Shown piece by piece: positions 8,610 through 19,900 of a DNA stretch of 64,000 nucleotides. Position numbers and translations under genes: made by a program. The notes beneath the pieces were generated by a model. That model had not been told where the DNA came from and made no database searches. It worked only from the letters and a program-made list of their open reading frames with translations. Every line of letters starts with the position of its first letter. Within the stretch, counting starts at the first letter, position 1. The DNA is from BMS3ABIN03 sp964418885 (GTDB lineage Bacteria > Bacteroidota > Ignavibacteria > Ignavibacteriales > Ignavibacteriaceae): NCBI GenBank assembly GCA_964418885.1, contig CAYQNW010000004.1:1-64000 (forward strand). The letters are read 5' to 3'.

Positions 8610-11600
8610 ATGAAAACAATTTTCAAATGTGTTTTTTATTGCATTTTAGTATTTGTTGTCTCTCAATCCACAATTGCTCAGAAAAATGATAAAGATTCGC
8701 TTCTGTCCGATAAAACATTTTCAGGATTAAAACTCCGGAACATCGGACCGGCAATGAGTTCGGGACGAATTGCAGACATAGCAATCAACCCGGCTAATCC
8801 GAATGAATGGTATGTTGCAGTCGGTTCAGGAGGAGTCTGGAAAACGACAAATGCCGGCACAACCTGGAAACCAATATTCGATGATCAAACATCTTACTCT
8901 ATAGGTTGTGTAACTATTGATCCGCAAAATCCTTTGATTGTCTGGGTTGGAACCGGTGAAAACGTAGGCGGAAGACATGTTGGTTACGGTGATGGAATTT
9001 ACCTTAGTTCTGATGGCGGTGAAAGCTGGAAAAACATGGGCTTGAAAGAATCGCAGCATATTTCAAAAATAATTGTTCATCCTAAAAATTCTAACATAGT
9101 TTGGGTTGCTGCACAGGGACCATTATGGAATAAGGGTGGTGACCGAGGAGTATACAAAACAACAGACGGCGGGGCAACCTGGAAAAAAGTTTTGGGTGAT
9201 GATGAATGGGTTGGCGCAACCGATATAGTTATCGATCCGCAAAACCCGGATTTACTTTACGCTGCGACCTGGCAAAGGCACAGGAATGTTGCAATGTATC
9301 TCGGCGGCGGTCCGGGTTCAGGAATTTATCGTTCAACCGATGGCGGAGATACTTGGGAAAAACTTACCAAAGGATTGCCGGCTTCAAATGTGGGCAAAAT
9401 AGGTTTGGCAATCTCTCCTCAAAACCCTGACGTACTTTATGCAGCAATTGAACTTGAAAGAAGAACCGGCGGAGTTTACCGTTCTGAAAACCGCGGAAGT
9501 TCCTGGAAGAAAATGTCAGATGCTGTTGCCGGTGCAACGGGCCCTCATTACTATCAGGAACTTTATGCAAGTCCGTTTGAGTTTGACAAAATCTATCTGG
9601 TCGATATACGAATCCAGATTTCTGTAGATGGTGGAAAAACTTTCACAAGAATGAAAGAAAATTTTAAACACTCGGACAATCATGCAATCGCTTTCAGAGA
9701 GGATAATCCTGATTATCTTTTAGTTGGAACGGACGGCGGGCTTTATGAAACTTTTGATCTTGCAGAAAACTGGAGATTCATCGATAATCTGCCTGTAACC
9801 CAATTTTATAAAATTGCAGTTGATGATTCTAAACCTTTTTATATGATTTATGGAGGAACGCAGGATAATAGTACAGAGGGCGGTCCCTCTCAAACTATGT
9901 ACACGGACGGAATTAAAAACTCGGATTGGTTTGTAATACGAGGCTGGGACGGTTACCAGCCTGCAACTGAACCCGGTAACCCCGACATAGTTTATGCCCA
10001 GGGTCAGGAAGGATTTCTTTCAAGAATTGACAGAACAAACGGGGAAACAATAACAATCCAGCCGCAACCGCGGGAAGGAGAAAACTATGAACGATTCAAC
10101 TGGGATTCGCCGATTCTTGTAAGTTCTTATTCACCCACCCGTTTATACTTTGCATCTCAACGTGTCTGGCGTTCAGATAACCGGGGAGATAGCTGGAAAC
10201 CGATTTCAGGAGACCTTACACGAAACGAAGAGCGATTTTCACTTCCTATTATGGATAACTATTGGAGCTGGGACTCTCCATGGGATGTTGAGGCAATGTC
10301 GAACTACAACACAATTACTTCACTTGCTGAGTCGCCATTAATGGAAGGATTAATTTATGCAGGAACAGATGATGGATTAATTAACATAACCGGGGATGGG
10401 GGAAATAACTGGGAAAAAATTGAAGTCGGTACTTTGCCCGGGGTTCCGAAGACTGCTTTTGTGAATGATATTAAAGCTGATTTGTTTGATGCGAATACGG
10501 TTTACGTTGCTCTTGATAATCACAAGTACGGTGATTTTAATCCGTATCTTTTAAAAAGTACAGATCGCGGAAAAAGCTGGGTATCAATTAAAGGTAATCT
10601 GCCGGAAAGAACAATAGTATGGCGTTTAGTTCAGGATTATATAAATCCAGGTCTTCTTTTTTCTGCAACTGAATTCGGAGTTTACTTTACAATTGATGGC
10701 GGAAAAAAATGGATAAAACTTACCGGCGGAGTTCCTACAATAGCTTTCCGCGACCTTCAAATACAAAGACGGGAAAATGATCTTGTTTGTGCTTCATTTG
10801 GAAGAGGAATTTATATACTTGATGACTATTCCTGTCTGCGTATTATTTCAAAAGAACAATCAGAAAAAGAAGCCGTTCTCTTCCAGCCCGGAACAGCAAA
10901 GTGGTATATTCAAAATGATCTGGGTGTTGTAAACGGATCAGCAACTTTCACTGCTCCTAATCCTCCGTTCGGTGCTGTATTTACTTATTATCTAATGGAT
11001 AAATACAAAACTCTTAAATCAAACCGGCAGGATAAAGAAAAGAAAGAAATTAAGAACAAGGAAAAAGTTTCATTTCCCGGATGGGATGAGCTTGAAAAAG
11101 AAAGAAGAGAAGGTGAACCGAAGATCTGGTTAACTGTAAAAGATGTTGCCGGTAACGTTGTAAGAAGAGTGGAAGGAAAGAACAGCAAGGGATTTAACCG
11201 TGTAGCATGGGATTTGAGATTTCCTGCTACCGATGCCATATTAAATGAATCCGATATAAAAAGAAATTATATAGGGGCAATGGTAGCGCCGGGTGAATAT
11301 ACTGTTACACTTTCCAAAGAAACAGATGGTGTTACAACGGTTTTATCCGGGCCAATAAACTTTAAAGTTGAGAGAATGTACAAAGGTGCGCTGGACGGCG
11401 CTGCCCCTGAAGTTACCGCCGCCTTCTGGAAAGAGACAGAGAAGCTAAACAAATCTGTAACCGCGGCAACAAAAGTGCTTAATGAAACAATCAAGAAACT
11501 GGCACTGATGGAAAGTGCATTAAAACGTACACCTGCTGCACCGGGAAACTTGGACAAACAACTCTATGATCTTAAACAGGAACTTTTTGTTATTGATGAA

Positions 11601-11876
11601 AAGATGAACGGTAACCGTTCGAAAAGAGAGGTTGGGGAAAAAACTAATCCAACTATTTCATCAAGACTGGATATAGCTACCTGGGGTTCTTTTGGCTCTA
11701 CTTACGGACCGACTCAAGACCAAAAACAAAGTCTGGAAATTGCCGGGTCTGAATTCGTAGAATTAAAAAAAGAACTCGATGTTATTCTTAATCTAAAATT
11801 GCCATCTGTTGAAAAAGCGTTAATGGATGCAGGAGCACCGTGGGTTGTGGGTCAACCAATACCGGAACTAAAGTAA
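8610..11876 (+). CDS. Large secreted BNR/sortilin-type beta-propeller protein
   Basis: This 1088-residue protein has a signal peptide (cleavage near residue 23, after TIAQ). It then carries many BNR/Asp-box units of the form S-x-D-x-G-x-x-W, for example TTNAGTTWKP, SSDGGESWKN, TTDGGATWKK, STDGGDTWEK, RSDNRGDSWKP and STDRGKSWVS. These fold as beta-propellers of the VPS10/sortilin or YCF48 kind. A FlgD-like segment (VKDVAGNVVRRVEGKNSKG) sits near residue 840 and a helical segment closes the protein. It ends without the T9SS sorting signature, so export to the periplasm or surface by another route is possible. Similar proteins are annotated as glycosyl hydrolases, but no catalytic residues are recognised here. 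Confidence 0.8.
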   Translation: MKTIFKCVFYCILVFVVSQSTIAQKNDKDSLLSDKTFSGLKLRNIGPAMSSGRIADIAINPANPNEWYVAVGSGGVWKTTNAGTTWKPIFDDQTSYSIGCVTIDPQNPLIVWVGTGENVGGRHVGYGDGIYLSSDGGESWKNMGLKESQHISKIIVHPKNSNIVWVAAQGPLWNKGGDRGVYKTTDGGATWKKVLGDDEWVGATDIVIDPQNPDLLYAATWQRHRNVAMYLGGGPGSGIYRSTDGGDTWEKLTKGLPASNVGKIGLAISPQNPDVLYAAIELERRTGGVYRSENRGSSWKKMSDAVAGATGPHYYQELYASPFEFDKIYLVDIRIQISVDGGKTFTRMKENFKHSDNHAIAFREDNPDYLLVGTDGGLYETFDLAENWRFIDNLPVTQFYKIAVDDSKPFYMIYGGTQDNSTEGGPSQTMYTDGIKNSDWFVIRGWDGYQPATEPGNPDIVYAQGQEGFLSRIDRTNGETITIQPQPREGENYERFNWDSPILVSSYSPTRLYFASQRVWRSDNRGDSWKPISGDLTRNEERFSLPIMDNYWSWDSPWDVEAMSNYNTITSLAESPLMEGLIYAGTDDGLINITGDGGNNWEKIEVGTLPGVPKTAFVNDIKADLFDANTVYVALDNHKYGDFNPYLLKSTDRGKSWVSIKGNLPERTIVWRLVQDYINPGLLFSATEFGVYFTIDGGKKWIKLTGGVPTIAFRDLQIQRRENDLVCASFGRGIYILDDYSCLRIISKEQSEKEAVLFQPGTAKWYIQNDLGVVNGSATFTAPNPPFGAVFTYYLMDKYKTLKSNRQDKEKKEIKNKEKVSFPGWDELEKERREGEPKIWLTVKDVAGNVVRRVEGKNSKGFNRVAWDLRFPATDAILNESDIKRNYIGAMVAPGEYTVTLSKETDGVTTVLSGPINFKVERMYKGALDGAAPEVTAAFWKETEKLNKSVTAATKVLNETIKKLALMESALKRTPAAPGNLDKQLYDLKQELFVIDEKMNGNRSKREVGEKTNPTISSRLDIATWGSFGSTYGPTQDQKQSLEIAGSEFVELKKELDVILNLKLPSVEKALMDAGAPWVVGQPIPELK

Positions 11877-12059
11877 AAATTAATGTTAAATACAAACATA
11901 TTTCCAGATGCTGGTTTGAGATTATAATATTAATTAAATATCAAATAAATTATATTTCACTATCCGCGATAATCAATTTAAAAAGTGCTACTTACTATTT
12001 AGTAATTTAGCCAATTTCGCGGTAATAGATTAATACTTCAAAAAATGTGAGAGGAAATC

Positions 12060-12890
12060 ATGGATAAGATCAATACAAGTACCTTACAGGGCTACATGGA
12101 AAAAGCAATAGATCTTGCCATTGGATACGGACCCAAATTACTTCTGGCTATAATTGTCCTTATTGTTGGATTATGGATAATCAGGCTTGTTCTTAAATCA
12201 ATAAACAAAGCCATGGAACATTCTAATGTTGAACCATCACTAAGAAAATTTTTAAGCAGCTTATCCGGTATCTTACTTAAAGTTCTTCTTCTGATTAGTG
12301 TTGCTTCAATGATTGGAATTGCAACTACATCATTTGTTGCAATACTTGGTGCTACGGGATTAGCTGTTGGTTTAGCCCTTCAGGGTGGGCTTGCAAACTT
12401 TGCCGGGGGTGTAATAATCTTAATCTTTAGACCATTCAAGGTGGGAGATTTCATAGAGGCACAGGGCTATATGGGAACCGTGAATGAGATTACAATTTTT
12501 ACGACTATACTAAAAACCCCCGATAATAAAACGGTTATTATTCCTAATGGCTCATTATCCAACGGCAGTATGGTTAACTTTTCTACTGAACCAAAGAGAC
12601 GTGTTGATATGGTATTCGGTATCGGATATGGCGATAGTATTGAAAAAGCAAAGCAGGTTTTAAAACAACTGGTCGATTCAGATGAAAGAATTCACAAAGA
12701 TCCGGCACCACAAATCGTTGTAGGTGAATTAGGTGACAATTCCGTTAATTTTAATGTGAGAGCCTGGTGCGACTCCGGTAATTACTGGGGAATCTATTTT
12801 GATATGCATGAAAAAGTAAAACTAACTTTCGACAAAGAAGGAATTTCTATTCCATTCCCGCAGAGAGATGTACATGTTTTTAATCAGTAA
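12060..12890 (+). CDS. MscS-family mechanosensitive channel (second paralogue)
   Basis: This is a small-conductance channel of 276 residues, close to the length of E. coli MscS. Membrane helices lie near residues 24-44, 68-87 and 91-118. The third is the classical pore helix (LGATGLAVGLALQGGLANFA), followed by FRPFKVGDFIEAQGYMGTV. The C-terminus ends IPFPQRDVHV. The alternating Gly and Ala packing of the pore helix is closer to classical MscS than in the paralogue at 3992. A good ribosome-binding site, GAGAGGAAATC, precedes the ATG. It stands alone. Confidence 0.93.
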   Translation: MDKINTSTLQGYMEKAIDLAIGYGPKLLLAIIVLIVGLWIIRLVLKSINKAMEHSNVEPSLRKFLSSLSGILLKVLLLISVASMIGIATTSFVAILGATGLAVGLALQGGLANFAGGVIILIFRPFKVGDFIEAQGYMGTVNEITIFTTILKTPDNKTVIIPNGSLSNGSMVNFSTEPKRRVDMVFGIGYGDSIEKAKQVLKQLVDSDERIHKDPAPQIVVGELGDNSVNFNVRAWCDSGNYWGIYFDMHEKVKLTFDKEGISIPFPQRDVHVFNQ

Positions 12891-13084
12891 CTTTATTTAA
12901 ATAAGTTATGATACAGTAAATGCAAAGGCAGTATGAGATAAACGTCTGAAAAATCACAATCGCGATAGAAATAATCAGAAGGTTCCATCGGTTGAAGCTT
13001 ACTAAATGATTGAATATTGTAACCACAGTTAGAAAGCACCGATTACTTTCAATCTATTCTAGTATAATATTTTATTTTAAATTC

Positions 13085-13114
13085 GAGCAGGAGTATTTAA
13101 ACTCCTGCTCTTTC
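13085..13114 (+). terminator. Strong hairpin, probable terminator
   Basis: A perfect ten-base stem, GAGCAGGAGT (13085-13094) and ACTCCTGCTC (13101-13110), has a six-base loop ATTTAA and is followed by TTTC on the plus strand. It lies 195 bases after the MscS gene and just past the end of the convergent lipoprotein gene, so it may act in both directions. The T-run is short. Confidence 0.55.
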
Positions 13115-13132
13115 TAAATATCAAACGGAGGA

Positions 13133-13558
13133 TTAAAGTTTTGCGGCCTCGAACGTCCCCCTGTTGGAAGCTGTGATAAGTCTGAACCACTGCCAGTCTC
13201 CGGAAATAGTATCAGCTTCCATTTTACCAACAAGCTTTGTATAATCTTCAGGATTGTCCGGATTCAGGTTTATGAATATCGAATCCTTTTTAATTTCTCC
13301 CATCAGATATCCCCCTCCGAATTGTGTGCCACAGGTAAAACAATTATGTACATTGCGTATCGACCAGTTACCTTCTACTGTTTCCGAATCCGTTTTGACA
13401 ATATACAAGCTGCCTTCGCCAATCAAATTTCCAACGATGTCGTAGCTTCTATATGAATAATTACCTAATTCACTAGTGCCTGCCATTTCACCCGATGAAC
13501 AGGACAACAACAAAATAGATATTCCCAACAAAACAAGAATTATATTTATTTTCTTCAT
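13133..13558 (-). CDS. Lipoprotein of unknown function
   Basis: This protein of 141 residues has a lipoprotein signal peptide; the lipobox is LLLSC with Cys at residue 20. The mature part is beta-rich with repeated short strands (SYDIVGNLIGEGSLYIV, GNWSIRN, SGDWQWFR) and a CFTC cysteine pair near residue 75 that might form a disulphide or bind metal. No family is recognised. It is a single gene on the minus strand, probably anchored in the outer or inner membrane. Confidence 0.7.
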   Translation of the reverse strand: MKKINIILVLLGISILLLSCSSGEMAGTSELGNYSYRSYDIVGNLIGEGSLYIVKTDSETVEGNWSIRNVHNCFTCGTQFGGGYLMGEIKKDSIFINLNPDNPEDYTKLVGKMEADTISGDWQWFRLITASNRGTFEAAKL

Positions 13559-13664
13559 TTTATTCTCTCATTTCATAGTTTCATTCATTTGAATTACTAT
13601 AAGAATTTACACAGAACAAACCGTAAATCAACAGATTAAATCGGAACCCGGGCAAATGAGGATA

Positions 13665-14729
13665 TTATTTAAGATAAAATCCTGCGGATAAAAATCCAAC
13701 CCAGTGTTTAAGTGAATACGGGGCAGTTATACCCATTTTTGTACCTTTAACCGGAAGAACGCCACCTGTCCAGGTATCAGAATATTTGAAAACCTTGCCA
13801 GTAAGTTCTTTCCCGGTTTCACTTACTATTTTATTAATTGTAAGCAGACCAAGAACTATAGGATATTTGCCGCACCAGAGAGGACAATTCTGATTTACAC
13901 CTGCTTCCGGCCAAAGTTTATTAGAAAAGTTTTTGATTTTTTCCTGAGTTACCAATCCATTGAATGTTTCATCGGCAATTCTTTTATCCTTCTCAGTTGC
14001 TAAAGTATGAGCTTTTTCATCAAGCCCGTAAGGCTGGTTATTAAAATCTTCACCATAATGATTTGCATCATTTGAGATAAGAAAGAAAATATCTTTACCA
14101 GGTTTTAAATTATTTTTTTTAACATAAGACAAAATTATATCCACAAGCATTGCACTTAATGAATCCATCCTCTCAAAAGACATTCCTGTTACCATTATCG
14201 GAGTGATCTTAACATCATGATTATAATGCTGAAGAAAGGGAATTAATCCTTCTACTGAATGTTCTACGTTTTGAGCTTTATTGCTAACCATATAATACTG
14301 TGTATCAAGCCGTTGTTTTATAATTTCTCTCAAAGGTGAAATTTCGACGTCACCGTATGGTCCCTGCCATATGTCAAACTCATCAAGAATCAAAACATTC
14401 TTAGGATCATTCATTGCCTTTCTTACAGTACCATGTGTTACACCGAAAACAACGACCTCCTTTGCGTGTATAAGTTTATATAATGGATAATAAATTTTTC
14501 CAGCGTAGAGATAATCGTCGTGTGGGGTAATTCCGCCAACCAAATCTTCAGATTCAAAATTATCTTTGGGACAATTTTCATCAAGCCATTCAATAAATTT
14601 ATCAAACCGACTTGCCTGCCAGCAATAACCGACGTTATCGCGTATCGGTCTGATTGTTTGTGAAAGAACTATATTACTGTTCATAAGAATAATAAAGAAT
14701 AGATTAAAAATGATTTTATGATTTTTCAT
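13665..14729 (-). CDS. Exported MEMO-family (AmmeMemoRadiSam system B) protein
   Basis: This protein of 354 residues belongs to the MEMO family, a fold related to extradiol dioxygenases. Family marks are GGITPHDDYLYAGKIYYPLY near residue 66, VVFGVTHG, ISNDANHYGEDF and CPLWCGKYP, which supply the His, His, His and Cys positions expected at the metal site. A hydrophobic N-terminus (IIFNLFFIILMNSNIVLSQ) looks like a signal peptide, so the protein is probably periplasmic or surface-exposed, unlike most cytosolic members. The usual AMMECR1 and radical SAM partner genes are not in this window. The biochemical role is unknown. Confidence 0.78.
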   Translation of the reverse strand: MKNHKIIFNLFFIILMNSNIVLSQTIRPIRDNVGYCWQASRFDKFIEWLDENCPKDNFESEDLVGGITPHDDYLYAGKIYYPLYKLIHAKEVVVFGVTHGTVRKAMNDPKNVLILDEFDIWQGPYGDVEISPLREIIKQRLDTQYYMVSNKAQNVEHSVEGLIPFLQHYNHDVKITPIMVTGMSFERMDSLSAMLVDIILSYVKKNNLKPGKDIFFLISNDANHYGEDFNNQPYGLDEKAHTLATEKDKRIADETFNGLVTQEKIKNFSNKLWPEAGVNQNCPLWCGKYPIVLGLLTINKIVSETGKELTGKVFKYSDTWTGGVLPVKGTKMGITAPYSLKHWVGFLSAGFYLK

Positions 14730-15161
14730 TTCTCTGAAAATTGATTTCTGATCGATAATAAAATTAATCTAAAAAGATGACAGATGCAGTAATGAGAATA
14801 CTATTAAAATGCGGGATCTAATTATACACTGCTTTCATTAAGCAAACGACTTTTTAACGGTTATCAACGGATATTTATCTTGCTAAACGGTTTAAAGAAA
14901 TTCATCTTAGTGTTTAACTAAAACTTTAATTTCTTCAAAGAGCTTATGAATGGTTCTTATGAAATTGGAATGGTATAAAACCGTGTTGATCTGTTTTTTC
15001 AACATTAATCAACCGGCAAATAAATAATTTCATTCAAACAGTTTAGGTAAAATAAACCTGCTTCAAACTATTATCGCCCCACTAATACCAAATCGATTTA
15101 CTTACGATTTCTTCAAACGTATTTTACGGTAAATTTATAAACATTCATAAAGGAGAAAGCC
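14730..15161. other. Intergenic interval, promoters only
   Basis: These 432 bases lie between divergently transcribed genes. Only very short frames occur. No RNA gene, hairpin with a T-run or repeat was recognised. A Shine-Dalgarno AAAGGAG lies at the right end, just before the HEAT-protein ATG at 15162. Confidence 0.4.
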
Positions 15162-15587
15162 ATGAAAAAATTAAATTTTCTTCTTGTGATCTTAATCCCG
15201 ATTCTTCTAAGCATTCAAATTTTTCCTCAAACGGTCCCCGACTACAAAAGAACAGCAGATGAGGCTTGCTTTAATTCTCTGCTATCGGGGATTGATTCGG
15301 AAAATAATGGTTTGCAGACAGGATGCGCCTATATGCTCGGGGAGGTACAATGTGATAAAGGCGTTATCCCTTTATTGCGCGTACTTCATAATGATAAAAG
15401 AGAAGAAGCCCGAATACTTGCTGCATTATCCCTCTACAAGATAGGCGATTCGCGCGGTATTTTTGCGATCAAACAAGCTATAAGGTTTGATGACAGTAAA
15501 AGAGTAAGAAGGCTGTGTAAAATCTTTTACAATGCTTACCTGCTTAAAAAGGAAAAACCTTCTTCATCAGTCATGGCATTAGAATAA
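15162..15587 (+). CDS. Small exported HEAT-repeat protein
   Basis: This protein of 141 residues has a signal peptide (about residues 1-23, ending in IFPQ) and roughly two HEAT-like helical repeats: NGLQTGCAYMLGEVQCDKG, PLLRVLHNDKREEARILAA and LSLYKIGDSRGIFAIKQAI. HEAT repeats form a scaffold for protein contacts; the partner is not evident. A strong ribosome-binding site, AAAGGAG, lies before the ATG. It is convergent with the RND efflux operon. Confidence 0.7.
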   Translation: MKKLNFLLVILIPILLSIQIFPQTVPDYKRTADEACFNSLLSGIDSENNGLQTGCAYMLGEVQCDKGVIPLLRVLHNDKREEARILAALSLYKIGDSRGIFAIKQAIRFDDSKRVRRLCKIFYNAYLLKKEKPSSSVMALE

Positions 15588-15629
15588 CAAAAAGCCAACT
15601 GTAAGTTTTATATTTAAGATTTGTAGATA

Positions 15630-16946
15630 CTAATCCGTTTTGATCAGTTGACCGCTCAGTCTCAGTAATTCTGTCTCTGCTGATTTCGAATCATATTGTG
15701 CTGAGACTAGTCTGCTTTTTGCATCAATAAGTTTTTGCTGAGTTTCTCGAAATTCAAGCGGAGTAATATTTCCTAGTTTCAATCTTTCCAGCGCAATGTC
15801 TACACTTTCCCGTGCAATTGTAAGATTCTCCTCTTCAAGTTGCACAAGCTGAAGACTATTTAAATATTTTTTATATGTATTAAGAAGATTGGCTTCTATT
15901 CTTGTTTTTACCTGGTCCAGGATTAGGTTGCTGTTGTCAATTTCAATCTCAGCATTTTCAATTTTCCTGCTTGTGTTAAGACCATCAAATAAGTTAAGGG
16001 ATGCTGAGACTCCATAATTCAGGCTATAATTTTTGTTTGATTTTATGAATCCCGCTTGCGATTCGGAATTAGTATAGTTATAACCACCTACCAAAGAAAT
16101 TGTTGGGAACCATCCTGAACGCGCAAGTCCGAGATTTATTTCAGATAAGTTTAAATTCTTTTTAGCTATATCAAGATCCGTATTTCTTTCAAGTGTTAAA
16201 TTCTTAAGATCATCCAGATTAAGATTCTTGTTAACCATTATAGTATCGTTCACATCAAAATCAGTATTTACATCTCTTGCCAGCAACTGGTTAAGCGAAA
16301 CCTTCAACTGCTCATAAGTTAACTCCTCTTTAAGCAGGTTTGAACGGTCTTCATTTAAATCTACCTGAGCCTGTCTTAAATCAAACTTTGAACCGCTGCC
16401 AACATCTTTTTTAGATTCCGCTATCCTCACTCTTTCTTTTGAAATAACTATGGTTTCATTAAGCACATCAAGCACCTGTTTTTCCCTGATCAGGTTGTAA
16501 TATGTTTCTGTAACATCGGCAATATTAATTTCAACTTCAGACTTAAAATTAGCTTCACCTATTCTTCTTAATTCCTTCAATGCTTCGATATTTCCGAACA
16601 TCGCCAACCCATCAAAGATGGTCCAGTTAAGATTCAAACCTGCATTGATATTTGTAGCTTTTGCACCCGTTCTGTCTATTGTTCTACCGTCGAAATATTC
16701 CTGTTTTGTATTGCTCTGACTTCTTGTATACGAACCTGTTGCATCAAGCGTGGGAAGAAATCCCGCATTTCCGATCGTGGAATTATTCTTTGCGATTTCA
16801 GATTCATTACGTGCTATGTTAATTGAAAAATTGTTGGTTAGTGCAATTTCAATTGCTTCGCGAAGAGTTAATACATCCTGGCTGAACAATGGTTGATTAA
16901 TGAAGATAATTAAAAGTAACAGGTGGAAAAAGGTAAATGACTTCAT
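15630..16946 (-). CDS. TolC-family outer membrane efflux protein
   Basis: This protein of 438 residues has a signal peptide ending near FSQ (residue 22). It has the two-fold TolC architecture of long coiled-coil helices: LREAIEIALTNNFSINIARN at the start and a second unit near residue 245 (LTLERNTDLDIAKKNLNLSE). TolC trimers form a channel through the outer membrane and periplasm. It is the last gene of an operon after the RND adaptor and permease, with a 17-base gap from the permease, so it is probably the outlet of that pump and perhaps also of the second RND pair at 23479-27857. Confidence 0.9.
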   Translation of the reverse strand: MKSFTFFHLLLLIIFINQPLFSQDVLTLREAIEIALTNNFSINIARNESEIAKNNSTIGNAGFLPTLDATGSYTRSQSNTKQEYFDGRTIDRTGAKATNINAGLNLNWTIFDGLAMFGNIEALKELRRIGEANFKSEVEINIADVTETYYNLIREKQVLDVLNETIVISKERVRIAESKKDVGSGSKFDLRQAQVDLNEDRSNLLKEELTYEQLKVSLNQLLARDVNTDFDVNDTIMVNKNLNLDDLKNLTLERNTDLDIAKKNLNLSEINLGLARSGWFPTISLVGGYNYTNSESQAGFIKSNKNYSLNYGVSASLNLFDGLNTSRKIENAEIEIDNSNLILDQVKTRIEANLLNTYKKYLNSLQLVQLEEENLTIARESVDIALERLKLGNITPLEFRETQQKLIDAKSRLVSAQYDSKSAETELLRLSGQLIKTD

Positions 16947-16963
16947 AATTAATTTTATCGGGA

Positions 16964-19900
16964 TTATTTATTTGCCAAAACGGGTTCCTCTTCAACCCCG
17001 GTTGCCATTTCTGTAACATTTGATACCGTAGCTGTTTTACGCGATAAATATGAATAAATCGCAGGAATTACCATGAGAGTTAAAAATGTAGAGAAGATCA
17101 GACCGCCTATTACAGCAATGCCCATTGAAACTCTGCTTTCAGAACCGGCACCAAGAGCAAGAGCAATCGGTAATATTCCAAGTACGGTTGATAAGCTTGT
17201 CATTAAAATTGGTCGGAGTCTCGCTGCTGCCGCGTCTTTAATTGCTTCCATCTTCGAAAGTCCTGCTGCTTTTCGTTGATTTGCAAACTCAACAATCAGG
17301 ATTCCGTTTTTAGTTACAATACCAATCAGCATAATAATTCCTATTTCGCTGAAGATGTTAAGTGTTTGATTAAAATACCACAAGGAAATCAGTGCTCCGA
17401 AAATAGCAAGTGGTACCGTAAACAAAATTATAAACGGATCTCTGAAGCTTTCGAACTGTGCTGCAAGAACGAGATAAATAAATCCTATCGCAAGCAGGAA
17501 TGCAAATAAAAGACTCGATGAGCTTTCAGCATAATCTTTTGAGGCTCCGCTTAATGCTGTTGAAAAGGTTTCATCAAGTACCTGCGAAGCTATTTTATCC
17601 ATTTCTTTAATTCCATCGCCTATCGTTTTGCCGGGAGCCAAACCTGCAGAGACAGTTGCAGAAACATACCGGTTAAACCTGTAAAGTTGTGGTGGTGCAC
17701 TCTGTTCAGTAAGGGTTACAACGTTATCAAGCTGAATAAGTTCACCCCTGTTATTAGTCACATATAAAGATTTCAAATCTATCGGGGCATTTCTTTTATT
17801 GCGTATAAGCTGCCCGATAACCTGGTATTGTTTTCCATCTTTTATAAAATATCCAAATCTCTGTCCGCTGAATGCCGATTGAATTGTCTGTGCAATATCG
17901 ATTGTAGAAACACCGAGGTTTCTTGCCCGTTGTCTATCAATCGCAAGTTTAATTTCCGGCTTGTTAAATTTTAAATTCGCATCAACAATAGTGAACACCG
18001 GATCTTTCTGAGCAGCTTCCATAAATTTCGGAAGGTATTCTCTCAGCTTTTCAAAGTTAGGCGCCTGTATTACGTACTCTACCGGTAATCCTCCTCTTCT
18101 TTGTCCGATTGATTGCTGTTGTGTTGCAAACACTCTTGCTTCCGTCATATTTGATAGAACGGGAGTAATATCATCGGCTATTTGTTGCTGCGAACGTTCA
18201 CGCTCATCAGGCTTTGTAAGAATTACAAAAGCGAATCCGGAATTAACAGAACTTGAAGCACCGAAACCCGGTGATGTAACTGAAATGATCGCATCTCTTT
18301 CGGGGATGCTGTCTTTCAGTGTTTGAATCAGCTTATCCATAAAGTGATCCATATAATCAAATGATGCGCCTTCAGGTCCGGTAACATATAACCTGATACC
18401 ACTTCTGTCTTCCAGCGGCGAAAGCTCGGAAGGTATTGCGTTGAAGAAAAGATAAATCAATCCAAGTGATGCAGCCATTATTAAAAATGCAGTCCATCTC
18501 TTAGCCAAAAATGCATCCAAGGAATTTCTATAAGTTTTATTTAGTCTGACAAAAAATGGCTCCGTTTTATTATAAAACCAGTTATGCTCTTCCCTGCCTT
18601 TTAAAATCCTAGAACCAAGCATCGGGGTAAGAGTTAATGCAACGAAGGCGGAAATGATAACCGAGCCTGCTATAACAATTCCAAACTCACGGAATAGTCT
18701 TCCGGTTAACCCCTGGAGAAAAATTATTGGAAGAAAAACAGAAGCCAGTGCAACTGTGGTTGAAATAATAGCAAAAAATATTTCTGCGGAACCTCTCCGT
18801 GCAGCTTCATCGGGATTATAACCCTCTTCGATTTTAGCATAGATGTTTTCGAGTACGACAATAGCATCATCGACCACAATACCTATCGCTAGCACGATTC
18901 CAAGCAGAGTCAAAACATTTATTGAAAAATTCGCCACGTACATTATAAAGAATGCACCGATAAGAGAAATTGGAATCGCAATAACAGGGATAACCGTTGT
19001 ACGCCAGTTCCTCAAAAAGAGGAAGATAATAAGAACAACCAATCCGAACGCAACAAAGATTGTTTGCTCAACTTCGGAAATTGAATCACGAATATATTCC
19101 GTAACATCAAAACCGATTCCTGTTTTAATATCCGGCGGAAGATCTCTTTTTATTTGTTCAAGACGTTTATAAAACTCATCAGTTATTGCAATGTTATTTG
19201 CCCCCGGTTGTGCAATCAAAACAACGCCAACCATTGGGGTTCCATCACGCTTAAGAACCGTCCGTTCATTTTCCGCTCCAAGAATTGCATAGCCAACATC
19301 TTTTAACCGAACTATGTTTCCGTTATCTTCTTTAATTATAAGATCGTTAAATTCTGCAGCATCATGCAATCGTCCAATTGTTCTAATTGAAAGTTCTGTT
19401 TTATTCCCCTCAATCAAACCGGAAGGGAGCTCGACGTTTTCCCTGTTCACTGCATTCTTAACATCAAGCGGTGTAAGATGATACGCTGCAAGCTTTGCAG
19501 GATCGAGCCATAGCCTCATTGAATATTTTTTCTCACCCCAAACATTTACCGCGCTCACCCCAGGTATTGTTTGAAATCTTTCTTTAAAAACATTGTTAGC
19601 AAGCTCTGTAAGCTGAAGAAGATTACGTGTGTCACTCTGGATGTTTAAAAAGACTATCGGCGAAGCATCCGCATCGGCTTTTGAAACAATCGGGGGTTCA
19701 ACATCGGGAGGCAAATTCCTGACGGAACGTGAAACTTTATCTCTTACATCATTTGCTGCAGTTTCAAGATTAACATCGATATCAAATTCTACGGTTATCG
19801 TACTTCGTCCATCCCGGCTTACGGAAGTTAGAGATCGAATACCTGCTATACCATTAATAGACTCTTCAAGCGGCTCGGTAATTTGCGATTCGATTACATC

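Noticed and set aside
12888..12908. AT-only inverted repeat after the second MscS gene
   Set aside because: TAACTT and AAGTTA arms pair, but the stem has little GC and no T-run; too weak to call a terminator.
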